The notes under the pieces are model-generated. The model made no database searches and was not told the origin of the DNA. It worked only from the letters and a program-made list of their open reading frames with translations. A program made the position numbers and the translations under genes. Of a stretch of 64,000 nucleotides of DNA, positions 38,801 through 47,355 are shown piece by piece. Position 1 is the stretch's first letter; every line of letters begins with the position of its first letter. The stretch is taken from NCBI RefSeq assembly GCF_013166515.1, contig NZ_JABKKJ010000007.1, positions 42,023 to 106,022 of the forward strand. Reading direction: 5' to 3'. This DNA comes from Xylanibacter caecicola (lineage in GTDB: Bacteria > Bacteroidota > Bacteroidia > Bacteroidales > Bacteroidaceae).

Positions 38801-39598
38801 GTTGACAAGCAAAAGGATGCTGATGATATAGGTGGTGTGCTTCATCCTCTTCAACTTACTGACGAGTTTAAAAGTTTCCGGAAATTAGGAAAACAAAGTG
38901 GCTGGCTGTTTTACATCCCGGCATGGAATACGAGCAAGATAGATCCTGTTACGGGATATGTCAATATGCTTGATACACGCTACGAAAATGCGGATAAAAC
39001 ACGTTGCTTCTTCTCAAAATTTGATATTATACGCTACAATGCAGAGAAGGATTGGTTTGAATTCACCTTTGATTATACTAAGTTTACTGATAAAGCAAAT
39101 AGTACGCAGACCAAATGGACGCTGTGCACATACGGAACACGCATAAAGACATTCCGCAATCCGAAGAAGAACAATCAGTGGGATAGTGAGGAGGTCGTGC
39201 TTACAAACGAATTCAAGAAAGTTTTTTCCGATGCGGGAATAGACGTACACGGCAATCTGAAAGATGCTATCTGTTCCTTAACAGAAAAGAAACATCTCGA
39301 ACCGTTGATGCATTTGATGAAACTATTGCTGCAAATGCGTAATAGCGAGACAGGAACAGAGGTAGATTATCTTGTCTCTCCTGTTGCCGATGCTGATGGC
39401 AATTTCTATGATAGTAGAAAAAATATTGCCACGTTACCAAAAGACGCAGATGCAAATGGCGCATACAATATTGCCCGAAAAGGATTGTGGGTAATACGTA
39501 AAATACAATCAACGCCGAATGGCGATAAACTGAATCTTACAATTTCAAATAAAGAGTGGTTGCAATTTGCCCAGCAAAAACCTTATCTTGATGAATGA
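35895..39598 (+). pseudogene. cas12a: Type V-A effector Cas12a (Cpf1), interrupted by one frameshift
   Basis: Two frames make one Cas12a. The first (35895-38279) begins MIVFKNFTRLYPISKTLRFE, the family N-terminus, and covers REC, WED and PI domains, including GANKMLPKVFFSKS (PAM contact). The second is open from before 38321 to 39598 and holds RuvC-I GIDRGERHLLY (Asp at 38423-38425), RuvC-II VVLEDLNKGF (Glu at 38702-38704), the Nuc arginine in LLQMRNSETG and RuvC-III DADANGAY. They are joined by a one-base loss near 38207. Adding one A there restores TSIKAHHSIANKNPQS and a protein of about 1234 residues, normal for Cas12a. All catalytic motifs remain. As written the gene yields a truncated product without nuclease domains. 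Confidence 0.93.
38202..38213 (+). other. Frameshift site inside cas12a
   Basis: The frame reads TCC ATA AGG CTC (S-I-R-L) and then 22 unrelated codons to a stop. Reading AAG GCT CAT CAT from 38207 gives K-A-H-H and the family sequence. ATAAG for an ancestral ATAAAG (loss of one A) explains it. There is no classical X-XXY-YYZ slippery heptamer. Position: the start of the pre-crRNA processing segment (compare FnCas12a H843). Confidence 0.85.
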
Positions 39599-40160
39599 CT
39601 ATATTGCTATATCAACGTTAAATGATTTTATCTTTTGTCCGTACTCCATATACCTTCACAACGTTTATATGGAGACGGACGAGACGATGTATCACGCCAC
39701 ACCACAGACACGTGGTCGGTCTGTACATGAAACTGTGGACAAAAAGACTGCCAGCAACCGTGCAGATGATATTCTTTCATTGCCGGTATATTCCGAAGAG
39801 TATGGTCTTATGGGCAAAATAGATGTATATAAGCGTAAAATTGGTAAACTGATAGAGCGTAAGTATCAAATGAAGCAGATATATCAAGGACAGATATATC
39901 AGTTATGGGCGCAGATGCTCTGTTTGAAAGAAATGGGGTATGCAGTGGAAGAACTTGCTTTCTATGAAATATCTACGAACAAGATGATACTGGTAAAGAT
40001 GCCTGACGAAGAAGACATCCGTATGTTTAAAGGTTTTATTGACAGATTCCGTAAATATAATCCGGAAGAAACCCCATTTATTGTTAACCCCAACAAATGT
40101 CACCATTGTATTTATTGTAATTTGTGTGACAAAACGACCGAGAATAATGTTTACCAATAA
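39591..40160 (+). CDS. cas4: CRISPR-associated exonuclease Cas4
   Basis: A 189-residue Cas4 from ATG 39591 (MNDYIAISTLNDFIFCPYS), overlapping the cas12a stop by 8 nt; the longer TTG start at 39567 is unlikely. RecB-like nuclease residues: GLMGKIDVY, IERKYQ and the QIYQLWAQ helix. Iron-sulphur cysteines: one in FCPYS and three in CHHCIYCNLC at the C-terminus. Cas4 trims prespacers and selects PAM-adjacent ends for Cas1-Cas2. It is intact. Confidence 0.92.
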   Translation: MNDYIAISTLNDFIFCPYSIYLHNVYMETDETMYHATPQTRGRSVHETVDKKTASNRADDILSLPVYSEEYGLMGKIDVYKRKIGKLIERKYQMKQIYQGQIYQLWAQMLCLKEMGYAVEELAFYEISTNKMILVKMPDEEDIRMFKGFIDRFRKYNPEETPFIVNPNKCHHCIYCNLCDKTTENNVYQ

Positions 40161-41127
40161 AGACATAGAATACCGAACTATTTTTGTTGTCAACTGTATT
40201 CATGAACGAAGCATCCGTGTAAGTAATGGTGAGCTTCTGCTTGAAGAACAAGTCGAAAACAGTGACAAGATGAAGACACTCACCAAACTGCCGTTTCAGA
40301 AGATATTGGCATTGTTTATAATCGGTCACATACGAATCACAACACCATTAATAGAAAAGTGTCGTAAGTTTGGTGTCGCACTTGTCGTAATGAAGCCATC
40401 ATTACGTCCGGTATTCTTTTGGGCAGATTCGGCAGAAGCCAATTTCTTGTTGCGTAAACGGCAATATGAGTTTCAAAAAGAAGATATAAGTATAGCAAGA
40501 ATAATTGTCGACAATAAGATAAGAAATCAGATAAAGGCTCTGTCTGATACACGCCGTAAAGATGAAAGTACGAAACACGCACTATCCGTATTGCAGGGAT
40601 GTATAGATACGATATACGATGTAAGTGATTATAATGCTTTGATGGGTGTAGAGGGTGTGGCCGCCAAATCGTTTTTCATGGCATTCTATCAAGATTTTAA
40701 CTGGCATCAACGGCGACCACGTACAAAATGTGATACATTGAATGCCACTCTTGACATTGGTTACACAATATTGTTTAACTATATTGAATGTTTCTTGCGC
40801 ATGTTCGGATTCGACCTTTATGTTGGAGTTTACCATCGTATGTGGTTTAAACGTAAATCACTTGTATGCGACATTATGGAGCCTTTTCGTCCCATAATAG
40901 ATAAAGCTGTGCGTATAGCGTGGAACCGTAAACAGTTTTCTGAGAAAGATTTTCAAATACAAAAAGGAGAATACCGTTTACGTAATGAAAATAATGCAAC
41001 TTACTTCCGAGTGTTTTTTGATGCTCTTATACCGTATAAGAATGATATATTTAAATATATTCAGTCTTATTATCGATGCTTTATGGGGCGAAAATCGGTA
41101 AAGACATATCCTATATTTTTGTTATGA
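40147..41127 (+). CDS. cas1: CRISPR-associated integrase Cas1
   Basis: A 326-residue Cas1 from ATG 40147 (MFTNKDIEYRTIFVVNCIHE), overlapping cas4 by 14 nt. Metal-binding residues are visible: Glu in GVEGVAAKSFF, His in GVYHRMWFKRK and Asp in SLVCDIMEPFRP. With Cas2 it integrates new spacers at the leader end of the array. The gene is intact, but its partner Cas2 is split, so new spacer acquisition is probably lost unless Cas2 is supplied in trans. Confidence 0.93.
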   Translation: MFTNKDIEYRTIFVVNCIHERSIRVSNGELLLEEQVENSDKMKTLTKLPFQKILALFIIGHIRITTPLIEKCRKFGVALVVMKPSLRPVFFWADSAEANFLLRKRQYEFQKEDISIARIIVDNKIRNQIKALSDTRRKDESTKHALSVLQGCIDTIYDVSDYNALMGVEGVAAKSFFMAFYQDFNWHQRRPRTKCDTLNATLDIGYTILFNYIECFLRMFGFDLYVGVYHRMWFKRKSLVCDIMEPFRPIIDKAVRIAWNRKQFSEKDFQIQKGEYRLRNENNATYFRVFFDALIPYKNDIFKYIQSYYRCFMGRKSVKTYPIFLL

Positions 41128-41128
41128 C

Positions 41129-41314
41129 ATGTTAGTAGTAAGTTATGATATAAGTGATAATAGATTGCGGACAAAATTTTCAAAGATGTTAGTAAAATAC
41201 GGTGCCGTAAGACTTCAGTACTCTGTATATGAAGTAAATAATACGGAACGTGTAATCAACAATCTTATAATGATGATAGAAGATACCTTCGCTAAAAAAT
41301 TTGATGGTAATTAA
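41129..41314 (+). pseudogene. cas2: Cas2, N-terminal part (gene split by insertion)
   Basis: Starting one nt after cas1, this frame reads MLVVSYDISDNRLRTKFSKM and has the Cas2 fold elements YDISDN, GAVRLQYSVYEV and IEDTFAKKFD. Family members run on to about 85-100 residues; here only 59 family residues are present, then G-N-stop encoded by foreign DNA. The missing C-terminus is found at 61741-61827. The conserved Asp of YDIS is present. The product, 61 residues, lacks the last beta strands needed for the dimer and Cas1 contact. Confidence 0.92.
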
Positions 41315-41455
41315 GTTTTGCGAAGAGAAAACAAAATCGAAACAAGTGAAAACAAAGTAACTAAAAGAAACGTAATATATTGGTATTCAATTATAATTGA
41401 TTGTACTTTTTGATTCTCTTGTAGAAACATAAATTTCCATAAATTCCTTATATTT

Positions 41456-41472
41456 GTTGCGTATTTGTTACG
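41456..41472 (+). repeat. Subterminal repeat, left end of the element
   Basis: GTTGCGTATTTGTTACG, matching 15 of 17 with 61651-61667 at the right end in the same orientation. Candidate recombinase arm-binding site. The surrounding gap 41315-41549 also has the -7 element TACCTTTG at 41492-41499 before the first integrase. Confidence 0.5.
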
Positions 41473-41491
41473 TGAAACAAAACGATTGTTG

Positions 41492-41499
41492 TACCTTTG
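41492..41499 (+). promoter_or_regulatory. -7 element of the integrase operon
   Basis: TACCTTTG at 41492-41499, 50 nt before the ATG at 41550, matches TAnnTTTG. TTTG at 41464-41467 could be a -33 element at long spacing and overlaps the subterminal repeat, which would couple transcription to excision. Confidence 0.45.
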
Positions 41500-41549
41500 C
41501 AGGTGAAAACAATACGTTGCCTGACGGCAAGGACAATTCTGAATGATTT

Positions 41550-42734
41550 ATGGGAAGACCGAAGAAGACAACCAAGGCAAAGGAGCCAGTGCGCATCCGG
41601 GAGCGCAAACTCGCAAACGGCAACAGGAGCCTCTATCTTGACATCTATTCAAAAGGTGTGCGCAAGGTGGAATCGCTTGGCGTGTACCTTGTCCCGGAGA
41701 ACACACCTCTTGACAAGATACAGAACGAACATGCGAGAAGCGTTGCCGAGAAAATAAAGTCAGAGCGCATCATCGCGCTGCAGAACTACGGCATAGCCAA
41801 CCTTGACAAGGTGATGAAAGCCTCGATGCCCCTTCTCGCGTATCTTGAAAAATACGCCAGCGAGGGGAACGGCCTGACTGAATCAACCATGAAAGGACGT
41901 AAGTTCATGCGGCGCAAGGTGGAGGAATACCTACGCTCGACTGGGCGGCTCACCATATCCATGTTGGAGGTCGATTTGGATTTCTGCCGTGGCTTCATCA
42001 ATTTCCTCCGCACGGCGAAGAACAGGCGTCTGAAAAGTGAAGAAAGGACGATAAGCAACTGCACGGGACTACAGACACAGGCCGTGCTTACAGCCGCATT
42101 GAACACGGCACTGCGTGACGGCATCATCGAGCGCAACCCCATGACCCTGCTGACCTCCAAGGAACGCTTCCACCAGCAGGAAAGCAAAAGGGTCTATCTC
42201 ACCATCGATGAATTGAAAAGAATGATGGCCACTCCCTGTGATGACGGGGAACTGAAAATGGCGTTCCTGTTCGCCTGTTTTACGGGGCTGCGTCTCAGCG
42301 ACATCCGCACGTTCACATGGAACAAGGTGCTGACAACGCCCAACGACTCCACCCGTTATATAAGGGTCAGGATGCTCAAGACGCAACAGGTCGTCAACGT
42401 ACCGCTTTCCAAGGATGCCCTCGGCTATCTCCGTGAGACGGAAGACGGGGACGAGCCAATCTTCCGCCTGTCAAGCGCGGCTTCCGTCATAGAGCAAAGG
42501 CTGGCGGAATGGGCGAAGAAAGCCGGAATAGAGAAGCACGTGACCTTTCACGTCAGCCGCCACAGCTACGCTACGATGATGCTGACCATAGGAGTTGACA
42601 TCTACACGGTGAGCAAGCTGCTTGGTCACAAGAACGTGGCGACCACACAGATATACGCAAAGATAATCGACCAGAAGAAAATTGATGCCGTCAATATGAT
42701 GGACAGGTTCTTCAACAAAGACAGGCAGGCATGA
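41550..42734 (+). CDS. Tyrosine recombinase (integrase 1)
   Basis: A 394-residue phage-integrase-family recombinase. The SAM-like N-terminal domain precedes a catalytic domain with TGLRLSDIRTF (Arg I), HVSRHSYATMM (H-x-x-R) and LGHKNVATTQIYAKI (Tyr nucleophile). All catalytic residues are present. It resembles Bacteroides element integrases with the N-terminal arm-DNA-binding segment KLANGNRSLYLDIYSKGVRK. It overlaps the second recombinase by 4 nt, so the two are translated together. It probably performs insertion and excision of the element. Confidence 0.9.
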   Translation: MGRPKKTTKAKEPVRIRERKLANGNRSLYLDIYSKGVRKVESLGVYLVPENTPLDKIQNEHARSVAEKIKSERIIALQNYGIANLDKVMKASMPLLAYLEKYASEGNGLTESTMKGRKFMRRKVEEYLRSTGRLTISMLEVDLDFCRGFINFLRTAKNRRLKSEERTISNCTGLQTQAVLTAALNTALRDGIIERNPMTLLTSKERFHQQESKRVYLTIDELKRMMATPCDDGELKMAFLFACFTGLRLSDIRTFTWNKVLTTPNDSTRYIRVRMLKTQQVVNVPLSKDALGYLRETEDGDEPIFRLSSAASVIEQRLAEWAKKAGIEKHVTFHVSRHSYATMMLTIGVDIYTVSKLLGHKNVATTQIYAKIIDQKKIDAVNMMDRFFNKDRQA

Positions 42735-43873
42735 GGATAGAGATAAGGACACGCGAGCTGAAGAACGGCAACAGGACAATATACCTTGATTATTATGACA
42801 AGGGCAAGAGGTGGTACGAATATCCCAAACTGTACCTTGTCCCTGATTCCGCTCCACATGCAAAGGAATTGAATAAAAACGCGATGGACAAGGCCGTTGC
42901 CATCAGGGCGAAACGGCTGCTTGGTGAGACACCGGAAGAGGACGGCAACCCGTTGAAGGAGGCTGACAAAATTCTTGTGAGCACTTGGATGGATGAATAC
43001 GCCAAAGCCATGCATGCGAACACAGGGCTTTCCCCTGATTATCTAAAGCACTTCGACACCCTTATCCGCATGGTAAACGACTATCTCGCGCACATCAAAA
43101 GACCGCGTCTCACGATGGACTGCATAGACAGGGATTTCTACAGAGGATTCCTGCATTATATGACCGATGTCTATGAGTGCCGGACTTCCGACGGCGGAAC
43201 AAGGCGACTGGCAAAATCGACCATGCACTTGTTCCAACTGAAGATGAATACGATGCTCAATCAGGCGGCAAGGGACGGTGTCATCAAGTGTAACCCATAT
43301 CACCTGCTGTCAAGGGACGAGCGGATAAAGAAGCCGACTGACCAACGCGATTTCCTGACCCGTGAGGAACTGCACAGGCTGATGGAGGTGGAGACACGAA
43401 GCACCACAACCAAGATGGCATTCCTGTTCAGCTGTTTCACAGGTCTGCGCTACAGCGACCTGAAACAATTGAAGTGGGGCAACATCGAGAGGTCACAATC
43501 CGGGATGGTGATAAGGATAGAAGCGATGAAAAAGACGGAAAAGCCGGTGACCGTTCCTTTGGGTACAAACGCGATGGCATGGATGCCAGAGCGTGGCGAC
43601 AAGACACTTGACGATTTTGTCTTTGACATAGGCACATGCGGAGGGTGCAACGCCGTCCTAAAGAAGATGGCGAAGAGAGCCGGAATCAACAAACGGGTCT
43701 CCTTCCATACCGGGAGGCACAGCTTCGCAACGCTTACCCTCGCCGCCACGAATGACATTGCTACGGTAAGCAGGCTGCTTGGGCATACCTCTGTCGCAAC
43801 GACACAGATTTATGCGGAGGTGTTGATGGAGGACAAGATTGCCGCCGTAAATAAACTGAATGGTATATTTTAA
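42731..43873 (+). CDS. Tyrosine recombinase (integrase 2)
   Basis: A 380-residue recombinase clearly related to the one before it (same ELKNGNRTIYLDYYDKGKRW start). Catalytic motifs: TGLRYSDLKQL, HTGRHSFATLT, LGHTSVATTQIYAEV. All are intact. Tandem pairs of related recombinases are found at one end of several Bacteroides mobilizable elements, where both are needed for integration. ATGA overlap with integrase 1 at 42731-42734. Confidence 0.9.
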   Translation: MRIEIRTRELKNGNRTIYLDYYDKGKRWYEYPKLYLVPDSAPHAKELNKNAMDKAVAIRAKRLLGETPEEDGNPLKEADKILVSTWMDEYAKAMHANTGLSPDYLKHFDTLIRMVNDYLAHIKRPRLTMDCIDRDFYRGFLHYMTDVYECRTSDGGTRRLAKSTMHLFQLKMNTMLNQAARDGVIKCNPYHLLSRDERIKKPTDQRDFLTREELHRLMEVETRSTTTKMAFLFSCFTGLRYSDLKQLKWGNIERSQSGMVIRIEAMKKTEKPVTVPLGTNAMAWMPERGDKTLDDFVFDIGTCGGCNAVLKKMAKRAGINKRVSFHTGRHSFATLTLAATNDIATVSRLLGHTSVATTQIYAEVLMEDKIAAVNKLNGIF

Positions 43874-43912
43874 TTTGTATAACTCGATAACACCTTTTAT
43901 GAAACGCATATT

Positions 43913-44845
43913 ATGAAACGACTGTCCGATAACTTCCTTACGATGCTTTTGCCGCTTACAGTAGTAGCCGCGACCGCATTCAGTCTGGTTGTCGCCGTCG
44001 CTTTCCGCATGGGAGCGACCACGGCAGGATTTGTGTTTGCCACCCTGTCCATAGCCGGGTGGATCGGATTGGTTGCCGAGTTCTTCCTCTTGTATGGCAT
44101 CATCATAGACAAGTGGCTTTCCAAAGACCGCTCCGTCCTGACCGCCTCATGGTTCGTGCTTTCACTGTTGCTTGCCTTCGTGTTCACACCGGATAAGCGC
44201 ATGGATTGGAGCACGTGCATTGTCATGGTCTCACTCTTTGCCGTGGTTTTCCTTTTGCCCTGTACCATCGGTATGGCTTACGGCAGACAGATAAAATCAT
44301 GGATGCTGCAACGGTGGAACAGCCTTGTCCCAAAGAAGCGGCAGCACACGGACGAAGCAGAAGAAAAGCAAATCGAGGCCGTGCTTTCAGCGTCCACGCC
44401 ACCTGCCACGATGAAGCAGGAGGATGAAATCAGACACTATGACAGCCTTGTCTCAAAGGTACAGCCGGAACTGATAAGGAGACTGCCCGAAACATTGCAG
44501 ACCAACGATGCTCTGTTCCTGTTGGTGCTGTTCCGGGAAGACGGTTATCTTGACACGGACTTCCGACCGCTGATGAAAAAGGAGGATGACGAAATAAACC
44601 AGACACTCTACGCCTATATCGCCAGCGCCCTTTGCGCAGCCCTCAAAATCAGGAAAGGCAAATGGGTCATCTTCGAGAAGTTCTGGCCGCTCAACAACGG
44701 CGCACAGCTGGCAAGCAACTTCAAGACCGCCTACAGGGACAATCCGTCCGAACACCAGAGGCATATCGCCAAACTGCTGCGCAAGGCGACCCGCCTTCGT
44801 CCGAAGCTCGACACCTACGACCTTGAAGAGTTCAAGAAGGTCTGA
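43913..44845 (+). CDS. Membrane protein of unknown function with cytoplasmic C-terminal domain
   Basis: A 310-residue protein with four predicted helices in residues 10-125 (FLTMLLPLTVVAATAFSLVV first) and a soluble C-terminal part of about 170 residues, rich in charged residues, with LRKATRLRPKLDTYDLEEF near the end. I do not recognise the family. It lies 39 nt after integrase 2 and resembles conserved accessory genes of Bacteroides mobilizable elements. It ends with a terminator at 44891. Confidence 0.7.
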   Translation: MKRLSDNFLTMLLPLTVVAATAFSLVVAVAFRMGATTAGFVFATLSIAGWIGLVAEFFLLYGIIIDKWLSKDRSVLTASWFVLSLLLAFVFTPDKRMDWSTCIVMVSLFAVVFLLPCTIGMAYGRQIKSWMLQRWNSLVPKKRQHTDEAEEKQIEAVLSASTPPATMKQEDEIRHYDSLVSKVQPELIRRLPETLQTNDALFLLVLFREDGYLDTDFRPLMKKEDDEINQTLYAYIASALCAALKIRKGKWVIFEKFWPLNNGAQLASNFKTAYRDNPSEHQRHIAKLLRKATRLRPKLDTYDLEEFKKV

Positions 44846-44890
44846 CCTGCATTATCCATATAATCTTCTTCCTTGTTCCCGTCACCGTAA

Positions 44891-44909
44891 CCCGATGGCG
44901 GGATTTTTT
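44891..44909 (+). terminator. Terminator after the integrase/membrane-protein genes
   Basis: CCCG at 44891-44894 pairs with CGGG at 44899-44902, followed by ATTTTTT. It is short but has a clear T-run. The rest of the 309-nt gap 44846-45154 holds the promoter for the HTH gene. Confidence 0.6.
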
Positions 44910-45072
44910 ATGCCCGTCCGAGAACAGGTCTGTTTCCTTCCGCACTTATAAGTTACCATGTGCGGATTATCAGGGATTATGGAGGGTTTATAGTTCCCTT
45001 ATACTTCGTTTTCACCCCGTTTATAGTTGCATTTATAATTTGCAAAGTTCTCTGTTTGTGTCATTTATAGTA

Positions 45073-45103
45073 ATTGTTCCGGGAAAATTCCGCCATACCT
45101 TTG
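45073..45103 (+). promoter_or_regulatory. Promoter of the excisionase-like HTH gene
   Basis: ATTG (45073-45076) and TACCTTTG (45096-45103) are separated by 19 nt, close to the Bacteroidetes TTTG-N19-TAnnTTTG consensus. The ATG of the next gene is at 45155. Confidence 0.55.
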
Positions 45104-45154
45104 CACTGTCGCCACGACAAAGGCGAAGCAGATTATTCATTAAAATATACGCAC

Positions 45155-45388
45155 ATGACAGAGCAAAGAAAACTTTTAAGCACCAGGGAGGCGGCCGAGT
45201 ATTGCGGCTTCAAACTTTCCTACTTCCGCAAGCTGATGATGCGCCGGGCTATCCCGATGTACAAGCCGACGGGCAAACTGTGCTTCTTCAAGAAAGAAGA
45301 CTTGGACGCTTTCCTCACGGGTGTCCGTATCTCCTCACAGGAAGAAATCGCGAAGGAAGCCAACCGCTATATGGCAGGTCGGAAGTAA
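45155..45388 (+). CDS. Excisionase-like helix-turn-helix protein
   Basis: A 77-residue protein from ATG 45155 (MTEQRKLLSTREAAEYCGFK). STREAAEYCGFKLSYFRKLM followed by PTGKLCFFKKEDLDAFL is the MerR/HTH_17 excisionase pattern: a recognition helix then a wing with a conserved lysine. Such proteins act as recombination directionality factors for tyrosine integrases or as regulators in Bacteroides elements. The longer frame from 45074 adds residues unlike the family. Confidence 0.82.
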   Translation: MTEQRKLLSTREAAEYCGFKLSYFRKLMMRRAIPMYKPTGKLCFFKKEDLDAFLTGVRISSQEEIAKEANRYMAGRK

Positions 45389-45425
45389 ACAACCTTTTTT
45401 ATTTACATCAAAAAACAAATGCAGT

Positions 45426-45917
45426 ATGGAACAGAACAGGAACATGGAACAGGGCGGCACAGCCGCAACCGTTCCGGCAGAGAAGAAGAACGAGAATCGT
45501 AAACGCGAGGTGAGCGGCAAGGATGCACAAATCATCCGCGCATTCTTGGAGAGCGTAGGCATCTACGAGGCGGACGCATTACGCGTGAGCATCGCCATCG
45601 CCGACGGCAAGGTGTCGGCAGACAACATTTCAGCGGACGACCGCCTTGCGCTCAACCGCTATCTCAACAGCAGTACGGACAACGACCGCCTGACGGCAGA
45701 CAACGTACAGGGACATCGGCTGAACCGTGCATTCGGTTTACTGGAACGTGTGTCGGAGTTTTGCGACAAGCAGCAACTGGTGACGGTAAACAGGGCACTG
45801 CTTTCCATTGCGGTAAACGCGGAGGACATCAACCGTGCCGTGTCAAGCCTAGACAAGCGTCCGGCATCCGTACAACCGGCACAGGCAAACACCGGAAACA
45901 ACGGAGCAGGCAAGTAG
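45426..45917 (+). CDS. Conserved element protein of unknown function
   Basis: A 163-residue protein from ATG 45426 (MEQNRNMEQGGTAATVPAEK). The N-terminal 38 residues are low-complexity and charged; the rest is alpha-helical with GKDAQIIRAFLESVGIYEAD and VSADNISADDRLALNRYLNS. There is no membrane segment. It lies 37 nt after the HTH gene. I do not recognise a catalytic motif. It may be a DNA-processing accessory of the element. Confidence 0.65.
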   Translation: MEQNRNMEQGGTAATVPAEKKNENRKREVSGKDAQIIRAFLESVGIYEADALRVSIAIADGKVSADNISADDRLALNRYLNSSTDNDRLTADNVQGHRLNRAFGLLERVSEFCDKQQLVTVNRALLSIAVNAEDINRAVSSLDKRPASVQPAQANTGNNGAGK

Positions 45918-46062
45918 CCGTATGCAAAAGGTGGAAAGGCATTTGACCTGCGTTCATACAACCTCTTTTTTCTTCCCTTCTTTCAAGATTGGAACAATTC
46001 AGAGTATCGCACGAGCAGCCATTGCCCTTTTTCATCTGACACACGATTATGGGAAAATGAAG

Positions 46063-46126
46063 CCGTGCAGGGTACAACAAAAAGATAAATTGGTATTTCC
46101 ATACCGGTTACTGCACGGTTTTATTC
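46063..46126 (+). terminator. Terminator before the winged-helix gene
   Basis: CCGTGCAG (46063-46070) pairs with CTGCACGG (46111-46118), with an inner stem GGTAT/ATACC, followed by a T-rich run TTTTATTCTTTT. It ends the HTH-163-residue gene pair; the rest of the gap 45918-46169 shows nothing else. Confidence 0.6.
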
Positions 46127-46169
46127 TTTTCTAAAAGCAAAAATATCACACTTATAAAGACAAAGTTTT

Positions 46170-46604
46170 ATGGACAAGGAAACATACAGATTCATGTACC
46201 CGGCAGGTGTCGCATCGCTGTCATTAGTTTTTTCTCATAAGGCATTGCAATGGCTATGCGGGACAACAAGGGATGATGACGGCAGGGAAACAGGCAACTT
46301 CACACTGTTTGGCGACCTGTTGGCGAGAATGGCACTTACAGCCGGAGAGGGCAAGGGCTTCCGCAGACCGCTCACGCTTTCCGCAGGTCAGGCACAGTAT
46401 TCCGAAGAACTGCTTTCCACGCAATGGAACATGGGCAGGAAGCGCATACGCAACCTGCTGGACGCACTCACGGACATGGGGCTTATCGACACCAACCGTT
46501 CAAGGGTGGCATCCGTGATGACCTTCCCGTGCATCCGTGGGTGGGAAACAGCGGATGGCAGCCACACTGACAATACATTTTTCCATGAACAGAGGGAAGA
46601 GTAA
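46170..46604 (+). CDS. Winged-helix-like element protein
   Basis: A 144-residue protein. The C-terminal half, LLSTQWNMGRKRIRNLLDAL followed by TDMGLIDTNRSRVASVMTF, reads as a winged helix (helices, recognition helix, beta wing). The N-terminal half begins MDKETYRFMYPAGVASLSLV. It may bind element DNA as a replication or transfer regulator. Exact family not recognised. It is followed by a G/C-rich stretch upstream of the mob genes. Confidence 0.65.
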   Translation: MDKETYRFMYPAGVASLSLVFSHKALQWLCGTTRDDDGRETGNFTLFGDLLARMALTAGEGKGFRRPLTLSAGQAQYSEELLSTQWNMGRKRIRNLLDALTDMGLIDTNRSRVASVMTFPCIRGWETADGSHTDNTFFHEQREE

Positions 46605-46739
46605 GAGCCGAAAGACAGCCGGGAAAACAAACGAGCCGGTACTGACAAGGCTAAAACCGCCTTTCCAGTTGTTCCGCAATCCGGCAATAAGCGGCACCCG
46701 TCCCGTGCAGGAAGTGGCAGACGGACGGGAGGAGTGGCA

Positions 46740-46870
46740 TGGAGCGATAGCGTTGAGTTGCGAGATATGCCGAGGTATTACCGCCTTCGGACGGTATTAC
46801 CACGACGCTCTCTGGGCGCCCCGAAAGGTCGTTGTCCCAGCCGCTCGCAGGCTCGCACCTTCCCTTTTTT
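46740..46870 (+). other. Candidate origin of transfer upstream of the mob genes
   Basis: The 304-nt gap 46605-46908 has no convincing gene (an open frame over 46537-46872 looks incidental). Before mobC it holds GGTATTACC twice (46773-46781 and 46793-46801) around the hairpin CCGCCTTCGGACGG, then GGGCGCCCC and CGCTCGCAGGCTCGC inverted or direct repeats. Compact repeats directly upstream of relaxosome genes are typical for oriT. This is inference from position and structure. Confidence 0.35.
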
Positions 46871-46908
46871 AGATACCGTTTCACTACAATTTCAAGGACA
46901 CCGGTTAT

Positions 46909-47355
46909 ATGAAACAAGAAGATACTTCCAATCAGGAATCCGGGCAGGAAAAGCCCGTTATAAGGCGTGACAAGGTGGTGGTCACCAAAGTCACTGAACA
47001 GGAGCTTTCTCAGATTAAGAGCACCGCCGGGCAGTGCGGCATGACACGCAGCGACTTCATACGGGCAAGGGCACTCAATTACAGACCGAGACAGCGGCTT
47101 TCAGTTACGGAGGTGGACGGTCTGCGGCAGCTTGCGGCCTGTAGGACGGACATGGTGAACTTCGCCAACGCCCTGCACGGACTGAACGATGACGAGAAGG
47201 TGCGCCTTTTCCGCCATCAGCCCACCATGCTCGAATGGTACGAGAAAGTGGCGCGGGTGACAGACCACGTTACCGACTTCCTGCAGTCCGCGCAGAAGGC
47301 GAACAGCTATCCGGCAGGGACAACGGACGAAGAGACTGAGGAGGATGCCGTATGA
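46909..47355 (+). CDS. MobC-like relaxosome accessory protein
   Basis: A 148-residue protein. A ribbon-helix-helix region in VVVTKVTEQELSQIKSTAGQ and GMTRSDFIRARAL is typical for MobC-type DNA-binding relaxosome proteins. The C-terminal part is helical (ITDFLQSAQKAN-like). It overlaps the relaxase gene by 4 nt. It probably binds oriT and helps the relaxase nick. Confidence 0.82.
   Translation: MKQEDTSNQESGQEKPVIRRDKVVVTKVTEQELSQIKSTAGQCGMTRSDFIRARALNYRPRQRLSVTEVDGLRQLAACRTDMVNFANALHGLNDDEKVRLFRHQPTMLEWYEKVARVTDHVTDFLQSAQKANSYPAGTTDEETEEDAV

Noticed and set aside
38321..39598. Second half of cas12a as a separate small nuclease gene
   Set aside because: Its apparent start is GTG inside a conserved strand, with the family sequence continuing upstream in the same frame to the frameshift; it is one gene in two frames.
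41129..41314. Short cas2 as a natural compact Cas2
   Set aside because: It ends with two codons of foreign DNA and the missing conserved C-terminus is found intact at 61741-61827.
46537..46872. 111-codon open frame between the winged-helix and MobC-like genes
   Set aside because: It overlaps the end of the winged-helix gene in another frame and spans the repeat-rich candidate oriT; composition looks non-coding.
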